64,000 nucleotides of DNA, taken from assembly GCA_016298065.1 (NCBI GenBank), contig JAEDDN010000003.1:1-64000 (forward strand). The letters run 5' to 3'. A program made the position numbers and the translations under genes. Positions 35,340 through 43,040 of this stretch are shown here, piece by piece; position 1 is the first letter of the stretch, and each line of letters begins with the position of its first letter. This DNA comes from Oscillospiraceae bacterium (GTDB taxonomy: Bacteria > Bacillota > Clostridia > Oscillospirales > Ruminococcaceae). The notes below the pieces were generated by a model. The model had not been told where the DNA came from and searched no databases. It worked only from the letters and a program-made list of their open reading frames with translations.

Positions 35340-35966
35340 GTGGATACTGAATATAAAACGGTAAAGGAATATTCTCAAAGCGAATTTATAGAGAAAAAGT
35401 CACGCTTTATCGGCAGTATTATGCCTGTAAAAAGCGAGAGTGAAGCGCTCGAATTTATCGCACAAAAGAAAAAACAGTACTGGGACGCCACCCACAACGT
35501 ATACGCTTATATAATAAGAGATACCGGCACAAAGCGATGTTCGGATGACGGGGAACCACAAGGCACGGCAGGCAAGCCTGTTTTGGAAATACTCGAAAGA
35601 GAAGCCCTTACCGATATATGCGTAGTCGCCACCAGATATTTCGGCGGAATAATGCTTGGCGCAGGCGGACTTGTAAGAGCGTATGCACACACGGCTAAAA
35701 TTGCCGTGCAATCCGCACAGATTATGAATATGGCTATGTGCAGCGAGCTTTTATTAGATCTTGATTACAGCCTTTACGGCAATGTAAGCTATATTTTGCC
35801 CAAATATAATATCAAGGTATCGGATACCGATTTCGGCGAAACGGTGAGATTAAAACTCATTATAAGAAAGGACAGAGAACAAAGCTTTACAAAAGAACTT
35901 ACCGAAATCACAAACGGCAGGGTATTACCGCAAAAAACAGGCGAAAAATTTGAAGATTTAAAATAA
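35340..35966 (+). CDS. IMPACT/YigZ family protein
   Basis: A 208-residue protein of the YigZ (UPF0029) family, whose members are related to the eukaryotic translation regulator IMPACT. The family core is visible: SRFIGSIMPVKSESEALEFI, YWDATHNVYAYII, SDDGEPQGTAGKPVLEIL and VATRYFGGIMLGAGGLVRAY. The C-terminal DUF1949 domain (about 135-205) is EF-G domain V-like. Molecular role unclear. I choose GTG 35340 (5 bases after AAGGGCGGTGA) over GTG 35331, which is too close to that site. Confidence 0.9.
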   Translation: MDTEYKTVKEYSQSEFIEKKSRFIGSIMPVKSESEALEFIAQKKKQYWDATHNVYAYIIRDTGTKRCSDDGEPQGTAGKPVLEILEREALTDICVVATRYFGGIMLGAGGLVRAYAHTAKIAVQSAQIMNMAMCSELLLDLDYSLYGNVSYILPKYNIKVSDTDFGETVRLKLIIRKDREQSFTKELTEITNGRVLPQKTGEKFEDLK

Positions 35967-36048
35967 TTTTAAAAAAATAAAGGATTTTTATGACATTCCC
36001 TTGTATATAATATTAGAATGTAATTTTTTAAAAATCGAGGTGAAATGA

Positions 36049-37815
36049 GTGGCAGCTATACCCCAAACCTTTATATCACAGCTTTTATCAATGTGTGATA
36101 TCGAAGACATAGTATCAAGCTATGCAAATGTAAAAAGACAGGGCAGAAATAAAAGCTGTCTATGCCCGTTTCACTCCGAAAAGACTCCGTCAATGGTGAT
36201 ATATAACGATACGCAGTCCTTTTACTGCTTCGGTTGCGGAGTCGGCGGCGATGTCATTACCTTTATTATGAAAATCGAAAATCTCGATTATGTCGAGGCG
36301 GTAAAGTTTTTGGCAAACCGTGTCGGGCTTCAAATTCCCGAAGAAGCAAGAGACGATAAAACGGCGTATCTTAAATCGAGAATTTTAGAGATAAACAGAG
36401 CATCGGCAAGATTTTATTATGACTGTTTAAAATCCGATATAGGAAAAGCGGGCTACGACTATTTTAAGACAAGACAGCTTTCGGATAAAACCATTACAAA
36501 ATACGGACTCGGCTATGCGCCTGATTCTTGGGACTTACTTAAAAATCATCTTTTAGGCTTAGGCTTTAATTACGAGGAAATGTATTTAGCCGGCGTTATC
36601 TCAAAAAGCCAGAGGACAAGCCGTTATTACGATACCTTCAGAAACAGGGTTATGTTTCCGATAATAGATACAAAGGGAAACGTCATAGCTTTCGGCGGCA
36701 GAGTGCTTGATAACAGCAAGCCCAAATACTTAAACTCCGCCGATACACCTGTGTTTAAAAAAAGCAGAAACCTTTTCTCGCTTAACTTTGCAAAAAATTC
36801 AAAAAGCGACAGAATGATTTTAGCGGAAGGCTATATGGACGTTATCGCAATAAACGCCGCAGGCTTTGATAACGTAGTTGCCACTTTAGGCACGGCGCTT
36901 ACAAAAGAACAGGCTAAAATTATCGGAAATAAGGCAAAAGAAGTTATCATCGCTTACGACTCCGACGAAGCAGGTCAGACTGCTACGCACAGGGCGATAA
37001 ATCTTTTTTCCGATGAAGGAATACCCACTAAGATATTAAAGCTTACAGGTGCAAAGGACCCTGACGAATACATAAAAAAATTCGGCGTAAAGCGTTTTGA
37101 AATGCTTTTAGACGGCGCAGGCGATATAATTGAGTTTGAGTTAAATAAATTAAAAGCAACACTTGACTTAGAGGATATAAACGATAAAAAAGCATATTTA
37201 AAGGGAGCGGTTTCGGTTTTGAGTAATGTAACAGATCCGCTGGAGCGAGAGCTTTATGCAGGTATTGTTTCAAAGGAAACGGGAATTGCTACCGAAAGTA
37301 TAATGTCGCAGGTAAAATCAAAAATTAAAAAGGACAGCCGTGAAAAGCAAAGACGAGAATGGAACGATATAAGAATCAATAAAAAGGTATTAAGCGACAG
37401 AATAAATCCTCAAAAGCCAAAATTTTTAAAACAAAGTCTTGCCGAAGAGGGAATAATAGCATTTTTATTCAGAAACCCCGATTATTATGATTATATTTTG
37501 TCAAAAATTGGTGTAGAGGATTGTGTAACCGATTTTAATAAACGTGTTTTTAAAAAGCTTAGTGAATGTATAAGTAAACAAGGCGAGGTTACGCTTACGG
37601 CACTTAGTGAAGATTTTTCATCAGACGAAAAATCAAGGATTGCTCAGATTTTGGCGCAAAGCGAATCTCAAAGGCAGACAAAGGAGCTTTTGGACGGATA
37701 TATAGCTACTCTTACAGAGTATAATAAGAGCCTTAAATCCAAGGATATTGCCGCTACGGATATAGGCGATATTGAGCAGTACAGAAAAAATTTATTAAAG
37801 AAAAAAAGTAATTAA
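36049..37815 (+). CDS. dnaG: DNA primase
   Basis: Synthesises RNA primers for replication. 588 residues: N-terminal CHC2 zinc finger (CPFHSEKTPSM, YCFGCGVGGDV, residues about 40-70), the catalytic core with FPIIDTKGNVIAFGGR, and TOPRIM with ILAEGYMDVIA and YDSDEAGQTA. The C-terminal DnaB-binding helical domain covers about residues 430-585. The GTG start lies 5 bases after GAGGTGA. An extended TATAAT box precedes it at 36006. It forms the dnaG-rpoD pair. Confidence 0.96.
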   Translation: MAAIPQTFISQLLSMCDIEDIVSSYANVKRQGRNKSCLCPFHSEKTPSMVIYNDTQSFYCFGCGVGGDVITFIMKIENLDYVEAVKFLANRVGLQIPEEARDDKTAYLKSRILEINRASARFYYDCLKSDIGKAGYDYFKTRQLSDKTITKYGLGYAPDSWDLLKNHLLGLGFNYEEMYLAGVISKSQRTSRYYDTFRNRVMFPIIDTKGNVIAFGGRVLDNSKPKYLNSADTPVFKKSRNLFSLNFAKNSKSDRMILAEGYMDVIAINAAGFDNVVATLGTALTKEQAKIIGNKAKEVIIAYDSDEAGQTATHRAINLFSDEGIPTKILKLTGAKDPDEYIKKFGVKRFEMLLDGAGDIIEFELNKLKATLDLEDINDKKAYLKGAVSVLSNVTDPLERELYAGIVSKETGIATESIMSQVKSKIKKDSREKQRREWNDIRINKKVLSDRINPQKPKFLKQSLAEEGIIAFLFRNPDYYDYILSKIGVEDCVTDFNKRVFKKLSECISKQGEVTLTALSEDFSSDEKSRIAQILAQSESQRQTKELLDGYIATLTEYNKSLKSKDIAATDIGDIEQYRKNLLKKKSN

Positions 37816-37836
37816 AGATGAGGTTGGAGAGATTTT

Positions 37837-38919
37837 ATGGGTACAAACAATAAAGCAACAGTTTTTGACTTAATGGAGCAGGGAAAGCAAAACGGCAAGC
37901 TTTCAACAAAGGAAATTACCGATGCGCTTGCAGAGATGGATATTGACGTTGAGCAGGTTGATAAGTTATACGAGAATTTGGAAAGTCTGAATATCGAAAT
38001 CGTCGAGGACTATACTCCGGAGGATTTGGATTTTTCTGCTGACGGCGTAAACGGTGATTCTATTGAAGATTCGCTGGCTTCGGAGGGCGTTAGTATTGAC
38101 GATCCGGTAAAGGTGTATTTAAAGGAAATCGGACGAGTACCGCTACTCACCGCCGAGGAGGAAATAGAACTTGCCGAGCGTATGAAAAACGGCGACGTTG
38201 AAGCAAGAAAGCGCTTGTCGGAAGCAAATTTAAGACTTGTTGTAAGTATTGCCAAAAGATATGTAGGACGTGGAATGCAGTTTCTTGACCTAATTCAAGA
38301 GGGTAACTTAGGCCTTATTAAAGCGGTCGAAAAATTTGACTACACAAAGGGCTTTAAATTCTCGACCTATGCAACTTGGTGGATAAGACAAGCCATAACC
38401 AGAGCTATTGCCGACCAGGCAAGAACCATTCGTATCCCTGTTCATATGGTTGAAACCATAAACAAGGTTAAAAAGGTGAGCAGTCAGCTTCTTCATAAAA
38501 ACGGTCACGAGCCTACCGCAGAGGATATTGCAGAGGTTTTGGATATGCCTGTTGAAAAGGTGCGTGAAATTATGCGTGCCGCACAGGAACCTGTAAGCTT
38601 GGAAACTCCTATAGGCGAGGAGGAGGACAGTCACTTGGGCGACTTTATCCCAGATGACGACGCTCCCGCGCCTGCAGACGCTGCTTCGCATACTCTTTTA
38701 AAAGAACAGCTCGGCGAAGTGCTCTCAACGCTTACCGAGCGTGAGGAAAAGGTATTGCGCCTGCGCTTCGGGCTTGAGGACGGACGTTCCAGAACACTTG
38801 AAGAGGTGGGCAAGGAATTTGACGTTACCAGAGAGAGAATACGTCAGATTGAAGCAAAGGCACTCAGAAAATTAAGACATCCCAGCCGAAGCAAAAAGCT
38901 TAAGGATTTCATAGATTAA
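37837..38919 (+). CDS. rpoD: RNA polymerase primary sigma factor SigA
   Basis: Housekeeping sigma factor, 360 residues. It has a short region 1.1 (1-70), region 1.2 (DPVKVYLKEIGRVPLL), region 2 with the -10 recognition helix (KFSTYATWWIRQAITRAIAD), region 3, and region 4 with EVGKEFDVTRERIRQIEAKA. The length fits Gram-positive SigA. It follows dnaG by 21 bp, the classical macromolecular-synthesis operon without rpsU in front. Confidence 0.97.
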   Translation: MGTNNKATVFDLMEQGKQNGKLSTKEITDALAEMDIDVEQVDKLYENLESLNIEIVEDYTPEDLDFSADGVNGDSIEDSLASEGVSIDDPVKVYLKEIGRVPLLTAEEEIELAERMKNGDVEARKRLSEANLRLVVSIAKRYVGRGMQFLDLIQEGNLGLIKAVEKFDYTKGFKFSTYATWWIRQAITRAIADQARTIRIPVHMVETINKVKKVSSQLLHKNGHEPTAEDIAEVLDMPVEKVREIMRAAQEPVSLETPIGEEEDSHLGDFIPDDDAPAPADAASHTLLKEQLGEVLSTLTEREEKVLRLRFGLEDGRSRTLEEVGKEFDVTRERIRQIEAKALRKLRHPSRSKKLKDFID

Positions 38920-38938
38920 ACTTTAAGAGGAATTAAAA

Positions 38939-39334
38939 ATGTATATTACACTTGAAGCGGATTATGCCGTAAGAATTATCCTTTATTTACTTAGAGAGAA
39001 TAAGCGTGCCGACGCTAAAACCATTTCCTCAAATACCGGTGTTACCATTAGATTTGCGCTTAAAATACTCAATAAGCTGGTGTCAAGCGGGCTTGTAAAT
39101 TCATTTAAAGGCAAAAACGGCGGTTATGAGGTGGCAAAGTCTGCAAGCGATATTTCGCTTTATGACGTTATTTATGTCATTGACGGACCGTGCGTGCTTA
39201 GCAGATGTCTTTTAGAGGATAAAAACTGTACTCACGACCCTGACGACAGTTGTAAGATAAGACACGAATTTTTTAAGATATCCGAGCTTATACATACTCA
39301 TCTTGACAAAGTTAAATTTGATAGCTTAGTTTAA
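38939..39334 (+). CDS. Rrf2 family transcriptional regulator
   Basis: A 131-residue winged-helix regulator. N-terminal YITLEADYAVRIILYLL and the HTH ISSNTGVTIRFALKILNKL are standard. The C-terminal part has the cysteine cluster CVLSRCLLEDKNC...C (about residues 84-107), which in IscR/NsrR-like members binds an Fe-S cluster. It follows rpoD by 19 bp and may be co-transcribed. Targets cannot be deduced from sequence. Confidence 0.9.
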   Translation: MYITLEADYAVRIILYLLRENKRADAKTISSNTGVTIRFALKILNKLVSSGLVNSFKGKNGGYEVAKSASDISLYDVIYVIDGPCVLSRCLLEDKNCTHDPDDSCKIRHEFFKISELIHTHLDKVKFDSLV

Positions 39335-39349
39335 AATCACATAAGTTAA

Positions 39350-39386
39350 AATAATCCTCTCGATAAAATATCGAGAGGATTATTTT
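39350..39386. terminator. Bidirectional terminator between rrf2 and immA
   Basis: ATAATCCTCTCGAT pairs with ATCGAGAGGATTAT, followed by seven T on the plus strand. It also covers the 3' end of the convergent immA gene. Confidence 0.88.
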
Positions 39387-39826
39387 TTTAAGGAGTTCCA
39401 CTTTATCTTTACATATTTAAGCGGAACACAAGTATGCCGGCTTATCTCGTCAAGAGTTTCAAAACCGCTTTGATTAAAGTTAAAAATGCTGTCGTCAAGT
39501 AAAATATGACTTGCAAATTCATCCGCCTCGGCCTCTAACGAGGAACGGTTCATAAGTGTGTGCTGATGTAAAAACAGCGCATTTAACGACGGATGAAGCA
39601 CGGCATGTCCCAACTCATGAGACAAAACTATTTTCCTTTGGTTTTCGTCAAGGCTTGTATTCAGATATATAAAATCCGTTTTTAATATGTTTATGTAAAA
39701 CCCCTTTATACTTTCGGGTAAAAGCTGGTCAAGTACAATTATTTTAAGATAATCGCACAGCTCAAACGGATCCGAAGTATGATAAAGCTTCTTTAACTCA
39801 AGAGCCTTTTTCTTTGCAATTTTCAT
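39380..39826 (-). CDS. immA: ImmA/IrrE family metallo-endopeptidase
   Basis: A 148-residue zinc protease of the type that cleaves phage or ICE repressors (ImmA of ICEBs1; XkdA of PBSX). The HExxH motif is in VLSHELGHAVLHP (near residue 69), and a downstream Glu is in EAEADEFASHILL, the third metal ligand. It starts 3 bases after the XRE repressor gene, so both are co-expressed. Expected role: cleave the neighbouring repressor after an inducing signal and release the divergent promoter. ATG after GAGG at 8 bases. Confidence 0.9.
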   Translation of the reverse strand: MKIAKKKALELKKLYHTSDPFELCDYLKIIVLDQLLPESIKGFYINILKTDFIYLNTSLDENQRKIVLSHELGHAVLHPSLNALFLHQHTLMNRSSLEAEADEFASHILLDDSIFNFNQSGFETLDEISRHTCVPLKYVKIKWNSLKK

Positions 39827-39829
39827 AGG

Positions 39830-40201
39830 CTAATCCTCACTTTTTGATACCGCAATATCCACTGCTCTTCTTATAGCGTCGGAGAGCTTATTTAAATCCT
39901 CCTCGGACATATTTTCCTCTTTAAACATAAGCGCATTTTGCTTTGCAAGATTACAAAAGATTTCATTTGAAAGCTGTTCACGCTGTAGGTAGTTTAAGTT
40001 TTCGTTTCTTTCTCCGCTTAAAAGATAATCGGTAGAAACCCCGAAAAATTCCGCAAGCTTTAATAATATAGAATGGTCAGGCTCCCGTCTGCCCTGCTCA
40101 TACATTCCCACCGTACTTGCAGATATGCCGATTTTTTTACCTAACTCCTTTTGATTTAAGCCCTTTTGTAATCTAAGCTCTCTTAATATCTTGGTGTTCA
40201 T
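39830..40201 (-). CDS. XRE family repressor (phage/ICE type)
   Basis: A 123-residue repressor. The N-terminal HTH_3 domain is LRLQKGLNQKELGKKIGISA, then STVGMYEQGRREPD (residues 9-45). A helical C-terminal half follows, which likely dimerises and is the target of ImmA. Its promoter (TTGACA, 18 bp, TAATAT on the minus strand) contains operator site 1 between the two boxes, so it probably represses itself. It parallels Xre of PBSX and ImmR of ICEBs1. Confidence 0.9.
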   Translation of the reverse strand: MNTKILRELRLQKGLNQKELGKKIGISASTVGMYEQGRREPDHSILLKLAEFFGVSTDYLLSGERNENLNYLQREQLSNEIFCNLAKQNALMFKEENMSEEDLNKLSDAIRRAVDIAVSKSED

Positions 40202-40259
40202 AATATCTTTCGCTCTTTTCTTTTTGGTTTTAACACAGAAGGAATAACCCTCTAAACTA

Positions 40260-40289
40260 ATATTACACTAAGTGTGTAGTATTTGTCAA
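40260..40289 (-). promoter_or_regulatory. Promoter of the repressor-immA operon
   Basis: Minus-strand TTGACA (40289-40284), an 18-bp spacer and TAATAT (40265-40260). Operator 1 lies inside the spacer. Confidence 0.72.
40265..40277. promoter_or_regulatory. Operator 1 of the XRE switch
   Basis: ACACTAAGTGTGT matches ACAC-N5-GTGT and overlaps the repressor promoter. Confidence 0.75.
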
Positions 40290-40296
40290 TATTTTT

Positions 40297-40310
40297 CGAA
40301 CAAAAGTTCT
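40297..40310. promoter_or_regulatory. LexA/DinR-type SOS box
   Basis: CGAACAAAAGTTCT contains a perfect GAAC-N4-GTTC, the Gram-positive SOS operator core. It lies between the two divergent -35 boxes of the switch and would link it to DNA damage. Confidence 0.65.
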
Positions 40311-40319
40311 TATTTTCTG

Positions 40320-40348
40320 TTGACTTAACACGAAATGTGTGATAACAT
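40320..40348 (+). promoter_or_regulatory. Promoter of the small-protein/sigma-like operon
   Basis: TTGACT, a 17-bp spacer and TAACAT. Operator 2 fills the spacer and operator 3 lies just downstream, so this is the promoter expected to be silenced by the XRE repressor. Confidence 0.72.
40328..40340. promoter_or_regulatory. Operator 2 of the XRE switch
   Basis: ACACGAAATGTGT matches ACAC-N5-GTGT and sits between the -35 and -10 boxes of the rightward promoter. Confidence 0.75.
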
Positions 40349-40363
40349 TAAATTAAAGAGAAC

Positions 40364-40376
40364 ACACAAAACGTGT
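40364..40376. promoter_or_regulatory. Operator 3 of the XRE switch
   Basis: ACACAAAACGTGT matches ACAC-N5-GTGT. It lies about 16 bp downstream of the -10 box, in the transcript start and leader region of the rightward operon. Confidence 0.75.
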
Positions 40377-40392
40377 GAAAGGGGATGAAGAA

Positions 40393-40620
40393 TTGGGACT
40401 TGAAAAATTAGCGCAGGAATACAGACAGTCGGCAGAAAAATTAAACGAGAGAATAAGCCTTTTAAAGCGCATAGATACCGCAAACGACCGAAAAACACAG
40501 CTTGTAGTGGACGATAGACTTCTTATTTTAAATGCGGAATACAGTTACCTTGTTAAAATGGCGGATTACTTCGACAATTATTACAGAAAAGGGCGTACAG
40601 ATGAAGAAGCTAAGCTTTGA
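40393..40620 (+). CDS. Small helical protein of unknown function in the switch operon
   Basis: A 75-residue, mostly alpha-helical and probably coiled-coil protein (EKLAQEYRQSAEKLNERISL, later LLILNAEYSYLVKMADYF). Similar small proteins commonly precede sigma-like genes in clostridial prophages and conjugative elements. I place the start at TTG 40393, correctly spaced after AAAGGGGATG; an upstream GTG at 40375 would be part of operator 3. It overlaps the next gene by 20 bp. Confidence 0.7.
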   Translation: MGLEKLAQEYRQSAEKLNERISLLKRIDTANDRKTQLVVDDRLLILNAEYSYLVKMADYFDNYYRKGRTDEEAKL

Positions 40621-40897
40621 TTTATGCGAGGATTTTGTCAGCGACAATAAAAACGATTTTGAGGATGAAAATACAAACGAAAAAAGGTTAAAGGAGCTTG
40701 AACGTATTGTGAGAATGGTAATAAAAGCTCAACTTACAAACCGTCAGCGGCAGATGATAATACTTTACTTTTATGAAAATAAAAATATGGTTGAGATAGC
40801 TAAAATGTTAAATGTAAATAAATCTACGGTATCACGCACAATAAAGCGTGCCATAAATAAAATAAGCGAGTACATAAAATTTTATAAAATCAGATGA
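40601..40897 (+). CDS. Sigma-factor region 4-like DNA-binding protein
   Basis: A 98-residue protein. The C-terminal half is a sigma-70 region 4 helix-turn-helix: LTNRQRQMIILYFYENKNMV, then EIAKMLNVNKSTVSRTIKRA. There is no region 2, so it may redirect RNA polymerase with another factor or act as an activator. PBSX uses a sigma-like protein, Xpf, to switch on its late operon, and this gene occupies the same logical place. ATG after AAAAGGGCG. It is convergent with the pseudouridine synthase gene (8-bp overlap). Confidence 0.8.
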   Translation: MKKLSFDLCEDFVSDNKNDFEDENTNEKRLKELERIVRMVIKAQLTNRQRQMIILYFYENKNMVEIAKMLNVNKSTVSRTIKRAINKISEYIKFYKIR

Positions 40898-41753
40898 TAA
40901 GCGCTTTCATATCGTCGTCTATGTCTATTTTAAGCTCAACAGGCTTATCGCTTGCAGGATGTAAAAATTTGATTTCATTACAGCAAAGCGCCTGTCTTTT
41001 AATATCGTCGGTATTGCCGCCGTACATATCGTCGCCCGCAAGCGGATAGCCTATATAGGAAAAGTGAACTCTTATCTGGTGGGTACGCCCTGTCAGAAGC
41101 GTTACTCTTACCAGCGAATATTTTTCGTTTTGTGCTATAAGATTAAATTCACTTATACTCGGCTGACCGTTTTCACAGACACAGCGCTTTATGATACTGT
41201 CGCTCACTCTGCCTATCGGGGCGTCTATTTTACCGCTTTGCACCTTAATTTTACCGCAAAGCACGGCTGTATATATTTTTTCTACGTTTCCTGCAAGTTT
41301 TTTTGCGGCAAGAGAATTTTTTGCGACAAGACAAAGCCCCGTAGTATCTCGGTCAAGACGATTTATCGGGCGAAAGTTTATGTATTCGCCGTTTGACTGC
41401 GTGTGATATGCAAAAAAATTCGCAAGCGTGTCGTCATAATGGCGTATAGACTGATGAACAGGCATATTATAAGGCTTGTTAAAAACTATAATGTCGCTGT
41501 CCTCGTATACGATTGGGACATTAAGTAAAGGGTTAGGCGTTGGGAAAGAATTGTCGCAAAGCATAACGGTTATAATATCTCCCGAAAAGATTTTATCAAC
41601 CATACGCACATGCTCATTATTTTTAAGTATATGTTCGGGCTCTCTTTTAAGCCTTGTGACAATGCGTGCAGAAAATCCGCACTCTTTTTTAAGATAACAT
41701 TCGAGCGTTTTGCCGTTATGCTCATCGGTAATTTTATACTCAAGGCGTCTTAT
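40890..41753 (-). CDS. RluA family pseudouridine synthase, probable ATA start
   Basis: Isomerises uridine to pseudouridine in rRNA (RluA/RluD group; exact site unknown). The catalytic motif is FRPINRLDRDTTGLCLVAK with the key Asp in HRLDxxTSG-type context, and TGRTHQIRVHFSYIGYPLAGD follows. The first standard start (GTG 41609) would remove the N-terminal S4-like RNA-binding part. The open frame continues upstream (RRLEYKITDEHNGKTLECYL, then SARIVTRLKRE) to an ATA at 41753, 4 bases after AAAAAGGGGGGCGA. I use that start (287 residues). Confidence 0.85.
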   Translation of the reverse strand: MRRLEYKITDEHNGKTLECYLKKECGFSARIVTRLKREPEHILKNNEHVRMVDKIFSGDIITVMLCDNSFPTPNPLLNVPIVYEDSDIIVFNKPYNMPVHQSIRHYDDTLANFFAYHTQSNGEYINFRPINRLDRDTTGLCLVAKNSLAAKKLAGNVEKIYTAVLCGKIKVQSGKIDAPIGRVSDSIIKRCVCENGQPSISEFNLIAQNEKYSLVRVTLLTGRTHQIRVHFSYIGYPLAGDDMYGGNTDDIKRQALCCNEIKFLHPASDKPVELKIDIDDDMKALII

Positions 41754-41778
41754 ACCATCGCCCCCCTTTTTAATATTA

Positions 41779-41806
41779 AAGCCTGCCCGAAATTTCGGGC
41801 AGGCTT
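41779..41806 (-). terminator. Hairpin/terminator after ilvE
   Basis: AAGCCTGCCCGAA and TTCGGGCAGGCTT form a strong stem 20 bp past the ilvE stop. The T-tract on the minus strand is interrupted. Confidence 0.7.
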
Positions 41807-41826
41807 ATACATTTTAATTTTAATTG

Positions 41827-42900
41827 TTACTTAACTACAACTGTCCAGCCGAAAGGATCTTCTAACTTACCGAACTGAATACCGGTTAAGTTGTCGTATA
41901 ATTTTTGAGAGATAGGTCCGATTTCACCGTTATTGATATTCATAACAAGACCGTCGTATTTTAATTCGCCTATAGGAGAAATTACAGCGGCTGTACCTGT
42001 ACCGAAAGCTTCCTTTAAGTTGCCGTTTTTATAAGCGTCAACCAATTCGTCTACAGAAAGAAGTCTTTCGCTTACATTCATACCCCAAGACTTTAACATC
42101 TCAACAGCAGATTTTCTTGTAATACCCGGCAAGATACTGCCCTGAAGCTTAGGAGTTACGATTTCGTCGCCTAAAACGAAAAATACGTTCATAGCTCCAA
42201 CTTCTTCAATGTACTTGCGGTGTACGCCGTCGAGCCATAATACCTGAGAGTAGCCCTCTTTTTCTGCTTCGTCCTGAGCCTTTAATGATGAAGCGTAGTT
42301 ACCGCCTGTTTTTGCGGCGCCTGTACCGCCTTGTACGGCTCTTACATATTTGGTTTCAACATATATTTTAACAGGGTCAAGACCTGAATCATAATAAGCT
42401 CCCGACGGAGATAATATGATAACAAATTTATATTTTGACGACGGGTGAACGCCTAAGGCTTCTTCAACGCCAAAGATAAATGGTCTTATGTACAAAGATG
42501 CACCTTCGTCATTAGGAATCCAGTCAGCTTCGAGCTTAACGAGCTCTTTTAAAGCTTCGAGCAAAAACTCTTCGTCAAAGTTAGGGATACACAAACGGTC
42601 GCAGGAAGCGTTCATTCTCTTGAAGTTTTCTTCAGGTCTGAAAAGGGTTACTTCGCCGTTAGGAGTTCTGTAAGCCTTTAAGCCCTCAAAAACCTCCTGA
42701 CCGTAGTGCAGACAGGTAGCGGTGGGATACATTTCAATCGGTCCGTAAGGAACGATTTTTGTGTCGTGCCAGCCTAAGCCCTTATCCCAATCCATTATAA
42801 ACATATGGTCAGTGAAGATTTTACCAAAACCAAGCTTTTGACCCGGTTGAGGTTTTTGCTTTTTATTACTGTTCAGTTCGATTTTCAGTTCCATATTCAT
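41827..42900 (-). CDS. ilvE: Branched-chain amino acid aminotransferase
   Basis: PLP enzyme making or degrading Leu, Ile and Val. 357 residues of the type II BCAT group: GQEVFEGLKAYRT near residue 67, the catalytic Lys197 in GAAKTGGNYASS, YIEEVGAMNVFFV near 232 and the phosphate-binding GSILPGITRKS near 260. The mitochondrial/Gram-positive subgroup has this length. It has its own promoter; no T-box was seen upstream. Confidence 0.95.
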   Translation of the reverse strand: MNMELKIELNSNKKQKPQPGQKLGFGKIFTDHMFIMDWDKGLGWHDTKIVPYGPIEMYPTATCLHYGQEVFEGLKAYRTPNGEVTLFRPEENFKRMNASCDRLCIPNFDEEFLLEALKELVKLEADWIPNDEGASLYIRPFIFGVEEALGVHPSSKYKFVIILSPSGAYYDSGLDPVKIYVETKYVRAVQGGTGAAKTGGNYASSLKAQDEAEKEGYSQVLWLDGVHRKYIEEVGAMNVFFVLGDEIVTPKLQGSILPGITRKSAVEMLKSWGMNVSERLLSVDELVDAYKNGNLKEAFGTGTAAVISPIGELKYDGLVMNINNGEIGPISQKLYDNLTGIQFGKLEDPFGWTVVVK

Positions 42901-42955
42901 ACTTCCATTCGCAAAAAAATTTATTCCCGTAACAAAAGGAATATTTCCATAACAT

Positions 42956-42984
42956 ATTATAGCAATTTTTAATTGTTATGACAA
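42956..42984 (-). promoter_or_regulatory. Promoter of ilvE
   Basis: Minus-strand TTGTCA, a 17-bp spacer and a perfect TATAAT, about 55 bp before the ATG. Confidence 0.75.
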
Positions 42985-43040
42985 TCGTGTTTTATAATAA
43001 ATTACGCCCGAATATACGGCTTAAACTCGTCAATATCGCC

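Noticed and set aside
40375..40392. GTG 40375 as start of the small switch protein
   Set aside because: It lies inside operator 3 and has no ribosome-binding site; TTG 40393 is well spaced after AAAGGGGATG.
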